A stretch of 64,000 bases of DNA from contig NZ_JNLL01000001.1 in the NCBI RefSeq assembly GCF_000703085.1, forward strand, positions 1,550,001 to 1,614,000. Direction: 5' to 3'. Shown here piece by piece: positions 52,414 to 61,931 of the stretch. The position numbers and the translations under genes are program-made. The DNA comes from Persephonella sp. KM09-Lau-8 (GTDB lineage: Bacteria; Aquificota; Aquificia; Aquificales; Hydrogenothermaceae). How positions within the stretch are numbered: the stretch's first letter is position 1; each line of letters begins with the position of its first letter. The notes below the pieces were generated by a model. The model made no database searches, was not told the DNA's origin, and saw nothing but the letters and a program-made list of their open reading frames with translations.

Positions 52414-55086
52414 TTGGCTACCATAGACGAGTTCAAAGACAAACCTATTGATGAAGTAATAAAAGAACTACAAACAGATTTAAATAAAGGCCTATCAGAA
52501 GAGGAAGTAAAAGAAAGATTAAAAAAGTATGGATTAAACGAGATACCCGAAAAAGAAGAACCTCTCTGGCACAGGATATTCAGAAGATTTTGGGGACCTA
52601 TCCCGTGGATGATTGAGATTGCAGCTATTCTCTCCGCTGCTGTTCAAAAATGGGAAGATTTTACAATTATAATGATTCTCCTGTTTGTTAATGCAGGGGT
52701 TGATTTCTGGCAGGAGCATAAAGCCCTTTCTGCTCTAAAAGTTCTCAAAGAAAAACTTGCGAAAAAAAGTATAGTTCTGAGAGATGGTGTATGGAAAGAA
52801 GTTGATGCCCGATATATTGTCCCTGGAGATATCATAAAATTAAAGATTGGTGATATTATTCCTGCCGACGTTAAACTTGTTCAGGGTGATTTTATACTTG
52901 TTGACCAGTCTGCCCTTACAGGTGAATCCCTTCCTGTTACCAAAAAAGTAGGAGATATCGCATACGCAAACTCTATAGTAAAACAGGGAGAGATGATAGC
53001 TGTTGCTGTTGCAACCGGTTTAAATACATACTTTGGAAAAACTGTAAAACTGGTGGCAAAAGCAGAAAGAGAGCAGCGTTCACACTTTCAAGAAATGGTT
53101 ATCAAAGTTGGAAACTTCCTGATTGTGCTAACTCTTATAATTGTTGCCTTGATGATTTTATTTGAGTTAAACAGGGGGGCCGACTGGAAAGAACTTTTAA
53201 GGTTTGCTCTTGTTCTAACAGTTGCCTCAATTCCTGTTGCCCTACCTGCTGTCTTGACTGTCACAATGGCAATAGGTGCTTTATATCTTGCAAAACGACA
53301 GGTCATTGTAAGCCGTCTTGCTTCAATTGAAGAACTGGCAGGGGTAGATGTCCTATGTTCAGATAAAACAGGAACATTAACCAAAAATCAAATGACTATA
53401 TCTGTTCCTTTTACCGTTGACGGTTATAAATCAGAAGATCTTATGTTTTACGCTGCCTTAGCTTCTAAAGAAGAAAATAAAGATCCCATTGAAATACCAA
53501 TATTTGAGTGGCTCAAAAAACACGGACTCTATGAAAAAACAAGGCAATGCATTCAAAAGAAATTCATACCCTTTGACCCTGTAAGAAAAAGAACAGAAGC
53601 ATTAGTAGAATGTGATGGTAAAGAGATAGTAGTTACAAAAGGTGCACCTCAGGTGATTATAGAACTGTGTGATTCATCAGAATTTGATAAAAATGTAGCT
53701 TACCAGAGAGTTGAAGAATTTGCAGAAAATGGTTTTAGAACACTTGGAGTCGCCTTCAAAAATCCAGACGAAGAAAAATTCCATTTTGTAGGCTTAATTC
53801 CTCTATTCGACCCTCCCCGTGAAGATTCAAAACCAGCTATTCAGGAAGCAAGAAAATACGGTGTAGAAGTAAAAATGGTGACAGGTGATAATATTGCCGT
53901 TGCCAGATATATAGCAAAACTGCTGGGTATTGGAGATAAGATTTACAGTGCAAGAGAGTTAAGAGGAGAAACTTATGAAGAATATGTAATTCTGGCACAG
54001 GTTATAACAAAGGCCTTATTACAGGTTGAAGAGGGATTATCTCCTGAAGAGGCTGAAAAAAAAGCCAAAAAAATTGCAAAACTTGTGGAAAAAGAGCTTG
54101 AAGGAGCAAAACTCCCAAAAGGAGCAGTAAAAAGACATGAATCAGAAATAATAAGAATTATCGAAGAAGCAAATGGTTTTGCAGAAGTATTTCCAGAGGA
54201 TAAATATTTCATTGTTGATAAGCTTCAAAAAGCTGACCATATAGTAGGAATGACAGGGGACGGTGTTAATGATGCACCTGCCCTTAGAAAGGCAGACGCA
54301 GGAATTGCCGTCTCAAATGCCACCGACGCAGCCCGTGCAGCTGCAGACCTTGTTCTACTTGCACCAGGTCTAATGGTGATTATAAAAGCTATAGAAATAG
54401 CCCGCCAGATATTTGGAAGAATGGAAGCATATACAATCTATAGAATTGCCGAAACAATTAGGGTTGTATTCTTTATGGCTTTATCAATTATGATATTCCA
54501 GTTTTATCCTGTAACTGCCTTAATGATTATTCTTTTAGCCCTTCTCAATGACATACCTATCCTTTCCATTGCCTACGATAATGCAAAAATCTCTCCTAAA
54601 CCAGTCCGCTGGGATATGTATGAGATAAACATTATGGCTTTCTGGCTTGGAGTAGCAGGAGTTATCTCCTCATTTACCCTGTACGTTCTCCTTGAAGAAT
54701 ATTGGAAATTACCTCAGGATTTAATTCAATCTATTATATTCACAAAACTTGTTGTCGCAGGACACGGAACAATCTATAACACCCGTGTAAAAGACTGGTT
54801 CTGGAAAAAACCATGGCCTTCTCCAATATTATGGATTGCTACATTTGGAACAAGAATACTTGGAACAATCATAGCTGTTTATGGCTTTGGATTAATAACT
54901 CCTGTAGGCTGGGGCTGGGCATTATTCATCTGGGGATATGCAATGGTCTGGTTCTTATTTAATGACGCCGTAAAAATGGCAATCCTGAAAATGTATTGGT
55001 CTAAAAAGTTCTTCTTTGCACCTGGACATTTTACATGGCTAAAGAAAGAACTTGGTGGAGAAATAAAGCATAGTGAACAAAGATAA
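52414..55086 (+). CDS. Plasma-membrane type H+-ATPase (P3A)
   Basis: 890 residues from a TTG start with AGGAGGGG upstream. Phosphorylation site Asp317 in CSDKTGTLTKNQM, ALTGESLPVTK, FDPVRKRTEA, GDGVNDAPALRKAD; ten membrane helices expected. Close to the fungal/plant and archaeal proton pumps. A stretch of about 65 residues (near 520-590) with EEGLSPEEAEKKAKKIAKLV is inserted before the FAEVFPEDKY hinge. Proton export is likely, other monovalent ions are possible. It overlaps the Nramp gene by 14 bases. Confidence 0.88.
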   Translation: MATIDEFKDKPIDEVIKELQTDLNKGLSEEEVKERLKKYGLNEIPEKEEPLWHRIFRRFWGPIPWMIEIAAILSAAVQKWEDFTIIMILLFVNAGVDFWQEHKALSALKVLKEKLAKKSIVLRDGVWKEVDARYIVPGDIIKLKIGDIIPADVKLVQGDFILVDQSALTGESLPVTKKVGDIAYANSIVKQGEMIAVAVATGLNTYFGKTVKLVAKAEREQRSHFQEMVIKVGNFLIVLTLIIVALMILFELNRGADWKELLRFALVLTVASIPVALPAVLTVTMAIGALYLAKRQVIVSRLASIEELAGVDVLCSDKTGTLTKNQMTISVPFTVDGYKSEDLMFYAALASKEENKDPIEIPIFEWLKKHGLYEKTRQCIQKKFIPFDPVRKRTEALVECDGKEIVVTKGAPQVIIELCDSSEFDKNVAYQRVEEFAENGFRTLGVAFKNPDEEKFHFVGLIPLFDPPREDSKPAIQEARKYGVEVKMVTGDNIAVARYIAKLLGIGDKIYSARELRGETYEEYVILAQVITKALLQVEEGLSPEEAEKKAKKIAKLVEKELEGAKLPKGAVKRHESEIIRIIEEANGFAEVFPEDKYFIVDKLQKADHIVGMTGDGVNDAPALRKADAGIAVSNATDAARAAADLVLLAPGLMVIIKAIEIARQIFGRMEAYTIYRIAETIRVVFFMALSIMIFQFYPVTALMIILLALLNDIPILSIAYDNAKISPKPVRWDMYEINIMAFWLGVAGVISSFTLYVLLEEYWKLPQDLIQSIIFTKLVVAGHGTIYNTRVKDWFWKKPWPSPILWIATFGTRILGTIIAVYGFGLITPVGWGWALFIWGYAMVWFLFNDAVKMAILKMYWSKKFFFAPGHFTWLKKELGGEIKHSEQR

Positions 55087-56305
55087 AATAAAACAAAATA
55101 TTAAAAATTTAGGTCCAGGAATAATAACCGGCGGAGCTGGAGATGACCCCGCCGGTATCTTAACATATACCATTGTTGGAGCAACAACAGGATTTTCACA
55201 ATTATGGCTAATGCTTTTATCAACTCCAATGATGATCGCCGTTCAGGATACAGCTGCAAAACTTGCTCTTATCACAGGAAAAAGTCTACCGGAAATACTA
55301 AATACTTATTATTCTAAAAAAATTACATACCTTATAGTCCTGAGCCTTGCTATAGCTAATATTTTGACTATAGGGGCAGATTTAGAAGCAATTGCAACCA
55401 TTTTTGAAATTATTACAGGAATAAAATCTATTTATTTACTAATTCCAATCACTCTTTTAATTGCCTATCTGGTTATATTTAAAGCTTATAAAACAGTTAA
55501 AAAAGTTTTAATTATCCTTACATCTTTACTTGCTGTTTATATTATTTCTGCTGTTTTAGCAAAACCAGACTTAAAACAACTTCTGATCAATACATTTATT
55601 CCTCATATAAAACCTGATTTAGCATTTATACTGGCCGCTCTCGGACTTCTTGGGACAACTATTTCCCCCTACATGATTTTCTGGCAAGCTTCTGAAGAAA
55701 AAGAAGAGCACGCAACAGTATCACAGGCAAAAATTATGGAAGCAGATACAGCTATGGGAATGATTTATTCAAATATAATTGCCTATGCAATTATAGTGTC
55801 CTCAGCAGTTATGCTATTTGGTCACAAAGAGATTCAGACCATAGCCGATGCAGCTCTTGCACTGAAACCTGCAGCTGGGGAATATGCATTTTTGCTATTT
55901 AGTATAGGGGTAATAGTATCAGGGTTTCTGGCAATTCCTGTCCTTGCTGGTTCAACAGCCTATGCAGTGGCAGACACATTCGGCTGGCGTGAAGGAATGG
56001 ATAACAAGGTAAGTGATGCAAAAGGATTTTACCTGATATTTTTAGGCTCTTTGCTGGTTGGAGATTTAATTAATTTATCTGGAATATCAGCTGTTGACGC
56101 CCTTTACTACAGTCAGATATTTGATGGTATGTTATTACCTATATTAAGTGGACTATTATTTATTTTAGGGAATAACAAAAAAATATTAGGCAAATATATA
56201 AACACAAAATTTAATAATATATTTTTGATTATAACGTTTACAATTTCTTTTACGACCACTGTTTTAATGCTGTTTAATCTTATACAAAAATTCTTCTTCC
56301 TTTAA
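55073..56305 (+). CDS. Nramp-family transporter, divergent metal site
   Basis: 410 residues from a GTG start, 11 membrane helices. NLGPGIITGGAGDDPAGIL replaces the canonical helix-1 DPGN with DDPAG (24-28), and helix 6 has TTISPYMIFWQ where Mn/Fe Nramp proteins have MPHN; the metal-binding methionine is lost. Such changes are seen in Nramp-related Mg2+ carriers, so Mn/Fe transport cannot be assumed. Overlaps the proton ATPase by 14 bases. The tail overlaps the convergent GGDEF-EAL gene by 42 bases. Confidence 0.82.
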   Translation: MNKDKIKQNIKNLGPGIITGGAGDDPAGILTYTIVGATTGFSQLWLMLLSTPMMIAVQDTAAKLALITGKSLPEILNTYYSKKITYLIVLSLAIANILTIGADLEAIATIFEIITGIKSIYLLIPITLLIAYLVIFKAYKTVKKVLIILTSLLAVYIISAVLAKPDLKQLLINTFIPHIKPDLAFILAALGLLGTTISPYMIFWQASEEKEEHATVSQAKIMEADTAMGMIYSNIIAYAIIVSSAVMLFGHKEIQTIADAALALKPAAGEYAFLLFSIGVIVSGFLAIPVLAGSTAYAVADTFGWREGMDNKVSDAKGFYLIFLGSLLVGDLINLSGISAVDALYYSQIFDGMLLPILSGLLFILGNNKKILGKYINTKFNNIFLIITFTISFTTTVLMLFNLIQKFFFL

Positions 56306-58291
56306 TGGTCTTGAAAACAAATACCCTTGAAATAGTTTACATCCGTATTCATAAAGAAGTTTAAACTGTCTTTCATTTTCTACACCTTCAGCAATAACAT
56401 CAATTTTTAGATTTCGTGCCATTTCAATAATTGTTTTAACAATAGCAACAGTTTTTTCATCATGTAATATATCATCAACAAAAGATTTATCGATTTTCAA
56501 TTCATCTAAAGGTAAGTTCTTTAAGTAACGCATTGATGAGTATCCTGTTCCAAAATCATCAATGGAAAATTTAAAGCCATATTTTTTCAACTTATTCATT
56601 ACATCTAAGACAGTATCAATACTTCCGGCAACAACCTCTTCGGTGATTTCTAAAATAATAAAATCAGGTCTTACATTAAACTTTTTGGCATTATTTATAA
56701 GATTATCTACAAATTCTGGGGCACAAAACTGTGTCGGTGAAACATTAATTGCAATACTTTCCATTCCGAAGCTTTCTAAAGTCTGGACATTATCTTTAAT
56801 AAATTTAAAAACTTTTTCTATTACATAATTTCCTATTTTCACAATTAAGCCACTTTCTTCAGCTATAGGAATAAACTCTGCAGGTGATATTATATTTCCA
56901 TTTTCATCCTGCATTCTTAATAAAGCTTCGGCTGAAAAAATCTTATGTTGGTATGTAAATTTAGGTTGATATACAATGAAAAACAGATCTTTTTCTACAG
57001 CAGTTTTAATTAATTGTTCAAGATATAATCGTTTATCAATTATCTTTTGCATCTTTGGAGTAAAAAATACAATTTGCCCCCGTCCTTTTTCTTTAGCTCT
57101 ATACAAAGCGTTATCTGCTTGCTTCATTACAATTTCAGGGTCAGAGTCACCTCCAAATATTGCAATACCAACGCTTGTGGTAATTTTTATATTACTTTCA
57201 TCTATAATTATATCTTTAGAAACCGTGGATATTATTTTTTCTGCAAGTTCTAAAGCTACTTTTTCCAGTTTTTTTCTATCTAAAAATACCTCTTTTAAAA
57301 GGATAACAAACTCATCTCCAGATATCCTTGCAGGATAGCACTTATTTTTGCAGACAGATTTTAATCTTTTTGCAATTTCAAGTAAGATTTTATCTCCAAC
57401 TGTATGCCCCATAGAATCATTTATCAACTTAAACTGGTCAAGGTCTATATAAAGTAATGCGCTGTATCCATTATTTTCTTTGCATTTTTTAATTATTTCA
57501 GAAATTAATTTTTTTATCATTCTTCTATTGGGCAATCCTGTCAGTTCATCATGATAAGAGAGATACTCCAACTCAGCATATTTTTTAACTATCTCACGAT
57601 GCATTTCATTAATGGCATTAACTAACTCATCAAGTTCATCTTTTTCATCTTTAGGGTCTCTATTAAGAACAAGGTCATCTACTGCCCCTGTTTTATATCC
57701 ACCAAAGCGAAGTTTATCTGTATATTTTTTTATAGCCAAAATATATTTAACTGTAGAATTCCAGTAAATAAAAACAATAACTATACTTAAGAAAAAGAAG
57801 AATAGGAAAATCAAACCTATTATCTGAATAGCAAATTGTTTATATTTTTCATATATATGAGCTGTTGTAGCTATATAGATAAGTTTTCCTAAATAAATTC
57901 TTTTCCCATTAAGCTGTTTATAATAAATTGGAATAACTCTCTTTATTGCATGTTCTTTAATTTTCTTACCCTTTTCTAAAAGAATCTTTCCATTCTCATC
58001 AAATATTGCCACATATACAATATTTTTATTTAAAAGCAGGTCATCGGTTAGATTATCAAGGGCTTTAAGATCTAATACCCATAGATTATAAGTTAATGAG
58101 CTTTTTATAGATTGTTCGATTTGTGCCAAATCTTTTTTTAATACATTTATATCATTCTGATAGCTTTTATATATAGCCAGAGCAGATATAAGTAAAGCAA
58201 TAACTAAACTAAACCGAACTACTTGGAAAGTAAATCGTTTAGTTAATCTACTTTTTGCAATGATAAAAAGTTTTTCTAAATATCTCCCCAT
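56264..58291 (-). CDS. Membrane GGDEF-EAL protein
   Basis: 675 residues. Membrane helices at about 21-43 and 156-180 flank a periplasmic sensor of 110 residues; a linker follows. The GGDEF domain has SGDEF at 324-328 and no RxxD inhibitory site (CYPA at the place). The EAL domain has EALLR at 455-459, NVSPTQF, and DDFGTGYSSMRYL with the metal ligands, so phosphodiesterase activity is likely; cyclase activity less sure because of the Ser in SGDEF. Encoded ten bases after a solute-binding protein gene. Confidence 0.9.
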   Translation of the reverse strand: MGRYLEKLFIIAKSRLTKRFTFQVVRFSLVIALLISALAIYKSYQNDINVLKKDLAQIEQSIKSSLTYNLWVLDLKALDNLTDDLLLNKNIVYVAIFDENGKILLEKGKKIKEHAIKRVIPIYYKQLNGKRIYLGKLIYIATTAHIYEKYKQFAIQIIGLIFLFFFFLSIVIVFIYWNSTVKYILAIKKYTDKLRFGGYKTGAVDDLVLNRDPKDEKDELDELVNAINEMHREIVKKYAELEYLSYHDELTGLPNRRMIKKLISEIIKKCKENNGYSALLYIDLDQFKLINDSMGHTVGDKILLEIAKRLKSVCKNKCYPARISGDEFVILLKEVFLDRKKLEKVALELAEKIISTVSKDIIIDESNIKITTSVGIAIFGGDSDPEIVMKQADNALYRAKEKGRGQIVFFTPKMQKIIDKRLYLEQLIKTAVEKDLFFIVYQPKFTYQHKIFSAEALLRMQDENGNIISPAEFIPIAEESGLIVKIGNYVIEKVFKFIKDNVQTLESFGMESIAINVSPTQFCAPEFVDNLINNAKKFNVRPDFIILEITEEVVAGSIDTVLDVMNKLKKYGFKFSIDDFGTGYSSMRYLKNLPLDELKIDKSFVDDILHDEKTVAIVKTIIEMARNLKIDVIAEGVENERQFKLLYEYGCKLFQGYLFSRPLKEEEFLYKIKQH

Positions 58292-58301
58292 CTATAATTC
58301 T

Positions 58302-59102
58302 CTACTTTTGATTACATATAACAGGAGCTAAAGTGGCATATTTAATCCTTATGCGTTTTAATGTTCCATCCTTCTTCATTTCTTCAATTACCCTGTTAAA
58401 ATCCTGCAGTCTTTTAGCAAAGGGTGAGTCTTTTCTTATCAATAATCTAAATGGAATTTTTGCAAACATGGGTGCAATGGCAACCATATTTTGATAACCC
58501 TCAGCTAAAGAGCCTCCTTCAGCTCTCTTTTTTAATATATAACTAAACGCCTTCCAGCTATACATCATATATACATCTGCTCTTCCTTTTGCAACCATAT
58601 TAAATGCACTATCTACTGTTGGAACCCAAATAATCTTTTTAATTCCATACTCTTCATATTTTTCTTTAGTCCAACCAGAACCAATAGTTTCTACTATTAC
58701 TAAATTTTTTAAATCTTCAAAAGAATTTACTTTTAATATTTTGCAGGCTTTTGGATTATCCCGACGAAAAATTAAAGTTTCTTCTATATACCATATAGGT
58801 ATTGTTGCAACCATGTATTTTTGCCTTTCTTTTGTATACGCCGTAATTATTCCATCTGCTTTTCCTTCTCTTACTAATTTCTGTGCTCTTTCCCATGGAT
58901 ACACAGCTTTTTTTAATGGAATATGAAGGCGTTTAAAAATTTCAGTCATTATTTCATTAAAAATACCTGCAGGTTGACCATCTTTTCCACGATAAATTGC
59001 AGGACAATAATCCTCATCATCTACCCATATAAATGGTCTTTCTTGTGCGTAGGTAAAAGATAAAGAAGAAAACAAAAAAAATATTATTAATAATTTTTTC
59101 AC
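58302..59102 (-). CDS. Solute-binding protein, family 3
   Basis: 266 residues with a signal peptide (MKKLLIIFFLFSSLSFTYAQ). Family 3 fold marks: RGKDGQPAGIFNEIMTEIFK, VREGKADGIITAYT, GSGWTKEKYEEYGI, MVAKGRADVYMMYSWKAFS. It usually binds amino acids or organic acids. No ABC permease genes follow. It lies upstream of and 10 bases from a GGDEF-EAL protein with a periplasmic sensor, so it likely works as a ligand receptor for c-di-GMP control. Confidence 0.88.
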   Translation of the reverse strand: MKKLLIIFFLFSSLSFTYAQERPFIWVDDEDYCPAIYRGKDGQPAGIFNEIMTEIFKRLHIPLKKAVYPWERAQKLVREGKADGIITAYTKERQKYMVATIPIWYIEETLIFRRDNPKACKILKVNSFEDLKNLVIVETIGSGWTKEKYEEYGIKKIIWVPTVDSAFNMVAKGRADVYMMYSWKAFSYILKKRAEGGSLAEGYQNMVAIAPMFAKIPFRLLIRKDSPFAKRLQDFNRVIEEMKKDGTLKRIRIKYATLAPVICNQK

Positions 59103-59192
59103 TGGTTCTTTCCTGAATTCCTACATATATTGTTAAAATTACCATATTAATAACTACTATTTAATATTATATAAAATAAGGGAAAAAGACAA

Positions 59193-60785
59193 ATGAGAAA
59201 AATAGGTTTCTGGGAAGCTTATTCAATCGGTGTTGGTGGTATGATAGGTGGTGGCATTTTTGCTGTTCTCGGTTTGACTATTCTACTTGCTAAAGGAGCT
59301 GCACCTGTTGCTTTTATATTTGCAGGAATAATAGCCCTTCTTACATCTTATTCTTATGCAAAATTATCAGTTAGATATCCATCTGAGGGTGGAACTGTTG
59401 AATATTTAGTGAGAGCCTTTGGGAATAATATTTTTACTGCATATCTCAACACCCTATTACTTGCCAGTTATGTAATTATGCTTTCTCTATACTCTTATGC
59501 TTTTGGCAGTTATGCCTCTGCCTTATTTTTAGGACACGAAATAGAACTGGCAAAAAAATTATTTATTGTTTTAGTAATTATTTTCTTTACTGTAATAAAT
59601 GCATTTGGGGCTTACATAAGTGGAAAAGCCGAAGATGTAATGGTTTTTATGAAGGTTGGCATATTGCTGTTTTTCTCTGCCCTTGGATTTTTAACAGGTG
59701 ATTTTTCAAAACTATCTCCAGAACACTGGGAAAACATCCTGAAAATAATGACAGGAGGGTTAATCATATTCCTTGCTTATGAGGGCTTTGAGCTTATTGC
59801 AAATACAGCACAGGATATAGAAGACCCAGAGAGAACTCTTCCCAAAGCCTTTTATGCTGCCGTAACAACGGTAATTTTCGTTTATGTCCTTGTTTCTGCT
59901 GTAGCTGTAGCAAATTTGACATATGAAGAAGTTCAAAAATATCAGGATTATGCCCTTGCTGTAGCTGCAAAACCATTTTTAGGACAGGCTGGATTTGTTC
60001 TTATTGGAATTGCTGCACTTTTATCAACTGCATCTGCTATAAATGCCACTCTTTACGGAAGTGCACGGGTAAGCTATCTGGTAGCAAAATTTGGTGCATT
60101 ACCCAAAAATATAACAAAACATGTATGGAAACACGCAACAGAAGGACTTTTTATACTTGCTATTTTAACAATCATATTTGCCACAACATTTAATCTGGAA
60201 AATATATCCATTGCAGGTAGTTTAGGATTTTTAATCATATTTGCAGGAGTGAATCTTGCAAATGTAAAACTTGCCTATTATACAGATTCAAATAGATTGA
60301 TATCTCTAATAGCATTTTTATTATGTGTGATATCTATTGTGGTTCTAATTGGATATAATCTCAAAACAAACCCTGATGCCCTTGGATCTTCTATTGTAGT
60401 CCTTGTATTAACTCTTTTATTTGAGATTACATACAGATTTTTTACAAAAGTTCGATTACAGGAATATATAGATTGGAGACTAAAAGAAAGTGAAAATTTA
60501 ATTAAAAGTTATGAAAAAATACTTCCTGAAATAAGCCGAAAGATAAAAGAAAAATATAATAATCCAGAAGTATATCTAATAGGTAAACTTGTCGAAAAAG
60601 GTAAGGAAAAAGCAGGACATATAAATTTAGTTGTTATTACCGATAAAAAGATAAAAAATAAAACAGAAGAAGAAAACAAAATAAAAACATTGCTTAATTT
60701 GGCAAAACATCATCCAGTTCATATAAAATTTTTAAGTAGGGGAGAAAAAGAAAAATTACCCGAAACTGCCAAAAAAATTCAATAA
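59193..60785 (+). CDS. APC-family amino acid permease with nucleotidyltransferase-like tail
   Basis: 530 residues. GVGGMIGGGIFAVLGLT (substrate-binding helix 1), EGFELIANTAQDIEDPERTLP (helix 6-7 loop), and about 12 membrane helices to residue 420. From about 430 there is a cytoplasmic tail with NPEVYLIGKLVEKG from residue 457 and GHINLVVITDKK, spaced like the MNT nucleotidyltransferase fold (G-S ... D-x-D), but the acidic pair is His-x-Asn, so it is catalytically dead if homologous. The function is probably regulatory. Ten bases before the amidotransferase gene. Confidence 0.82.
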   Translation: MRKIGFWEAYSIGVGGMIGGGIFAVLGLTILLAKGAAPVAFIFAGIIALLTSYSYAKLSVRYPSEGGTVEYLVRAFGNNIFTAYLNTLLLASYVIMLSLYSYAFGSYASALFLGHEIELAKKLFIVLVIIFFTVINAFGAYISGKAEDVMVFMKVGILLFFSALGFLTGDFSKLSPEHWENILKIMTGGLIIFLAYEGFELIANTAQDIEDPERTLPKAFYAAVTTVIFVYVLVSAVAVANLTYEEVQKYQDYALAVAAKPFLGQAGFVLIGIAALLSTASAINATLYGSARVSYLVAKFGALPKNITKHVWKHATEGLFILAILTIIFATTFNLENISIAGSLGFLIIFAGVNLANVKLAYYTDSNRLISLIAFLLCVISIVVLIGYNLKTNPDALGSSIVVLVLTLLFEITYRFFTKVRLQEYIDWRLKESENLIKSYEKILPEISRKIKEKYNNPEVYLIGKLVEKGKEKAGHINLVVITDKKIKNKTEEENKIKTLLNLAKHHPVHIKFLSRGEKEKLPETAKKIQ

Positions 60786-60795
60786 GGAGAGTAAT

Positions 60796-61497
60796 ATGAG
60801 AATCCAATATTTTCAACATGTTCCTTATGAAACACCTGCAAATATATTCAGATGGGCAAAAGACAGGGATATAACTCAAATAAAAGGAACTCATCTATAT
60901 AAAAATGAACCATTTCCAGATTTTTCATCCTTTGATGCCCTTGTGATAATGGGTGGTCCTATGGGAGTTTATGATAAAGACAGATACCCATTTCTAAAAA
61001 AAGAAAAAGTTTTTATAGAAAATGCAATAAAACTTGGCAAAAAAGTTCTGGGAGTGTGTCTTGGGGCTCAACTGATTGCAGAAGTTATGGGGAGTAAAAT
61101 TTATAAATGTGAAAATAAAGAGATTGGATGGTTTCCTGTTTTCAAAACAGATAAAGCTGAGAAATCCAAATACTTTTACGATTTTCCACAGGAAGTAGAA
61201 GTCTTCCACTGGCATGGAGATACATTTGATATTCCGGCAGGCACAATACACACATTCTATAGTGAAGGATGTCCTAATCAGGCTTTTGAAACAGAAGATG
61301 GAAAAGTAGTTGCCCTTCAGTTTCACTTTGAGGTTGATTTAGAAAGCGTAAAGAAATGGATTAAAGAAGGGGAAAATGAACTTAAACAGGAAGGAAAATA
61401 TATCCAGAAACCTGAAGAGATGACTTCTGATTACAAAAAATTTATCCAGCTGGAAAACCATCTTTACCGATTTTTGGACAGATTCTTTTCTTTTTAA
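60796..61497 (+). CDS. Class I glutamine amidotransferase
   Basis: 233 residues, stand-alone. Catalytic Cys88 in VLGVCLGAQLIAEV, then EIGWFPVF, FHWHGDTFDIPAG and LQFHFEVD (the usual QFHPE with Pro replaced). Looks like GMP synthase-like GATase with unknown partner; members can be glutamine hydrolases for gamma-glutamyl compounds. The gene follows the permease by ten bases and precedes the DnaA-box region, with AT-rich sequence after the stop. Confidence 0.85.
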   Translation: MRIQYFQHVPYETPANIFRWAKDRDITQIKGTHLYKNEPFPDFSSFDALVIMGGPMGVYDKDRYPFLKKEKVFIENAIKLGKKVLGVCLGAQLIAEVMGSKIYKCENKEIGWFPVFKTDKAEKSKYFYDFPQEVEVFHWHGDTFDIPAGTIHTFYSEGCPNQAFETEDGKVVALQFHFEVDLESVKKWIKEGENELKQEGKYIQKPEEMTSDYKKFIQLENHLYRFLDRFFSF

Positions 61498-61931
61498 TTT
61501 TTAGATTTTAAAAAATAAATAATAATAAAAATAATAATAGCCTGTGGATATGTGGATAACTCAAATTTTTATAAATTTATCAATAACTTACAGCGAAAGA
61601 AGAATGTGGATAACTTGTGGATAACCTGTGGATAACTCAAATTTTAAAAAATCTTTTTATTACAATAACTTACAGGTTAGTATTTACTAGCTTTCTTTAT
61701 TTTTCAAATACTTAACCCTGTGGATAACTTTGTGGATAAGTTGAAGTTATCCACAATTTCAGGCCAAGTTATCCACAACTTTTGCTCAGTTATCCACAAT
61801 TTTTTCTGAGTTATCCACAACCCCTGTGGATAACTTGTGGATAACTTTTGGATTTTGTATGTTTATCAATCACTTAGCTGATTTTCTTATTGTGGATAAC
61901 CTGTGGATAACTTTTTTTCGAATATTCAGTA
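61495..61931. other. oriC: Candidate replication origin: DnaA box cluster with AT-rich unwinding tract
   Basis: Fourteen perfect DnaA boxes (TTATCCACA or its complement) and one with one mismatch occur between 61543 and 61910. Plus-strand TGTGGATAA at 61551, 61605, 61616, 61627, 61719, 61731, 61825, 61836, 61891 and 61902; TTATCCACA at 61747, 61769, 61790 and 61811; near-match at 61543. To the left (61495-61542) lies a nearly pure A/T tract ending in TAATAATAG-CC directly before the first box, the order of DnaA-trio plus GC spacer plus box. No gene lies here. dnaA is not adjacent. A DnaA-titrating region cannot be excluded. Confidence 0.8.

Noticed and set aside
61543-61910. Repeated TGTGGATAA units taken as a CRISPR or satellite array
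   Set aside because: Units are nine bases, unevenly spaced and in both orientations, matching the DnaA box; no spacer-repeat structure and no cas genes.
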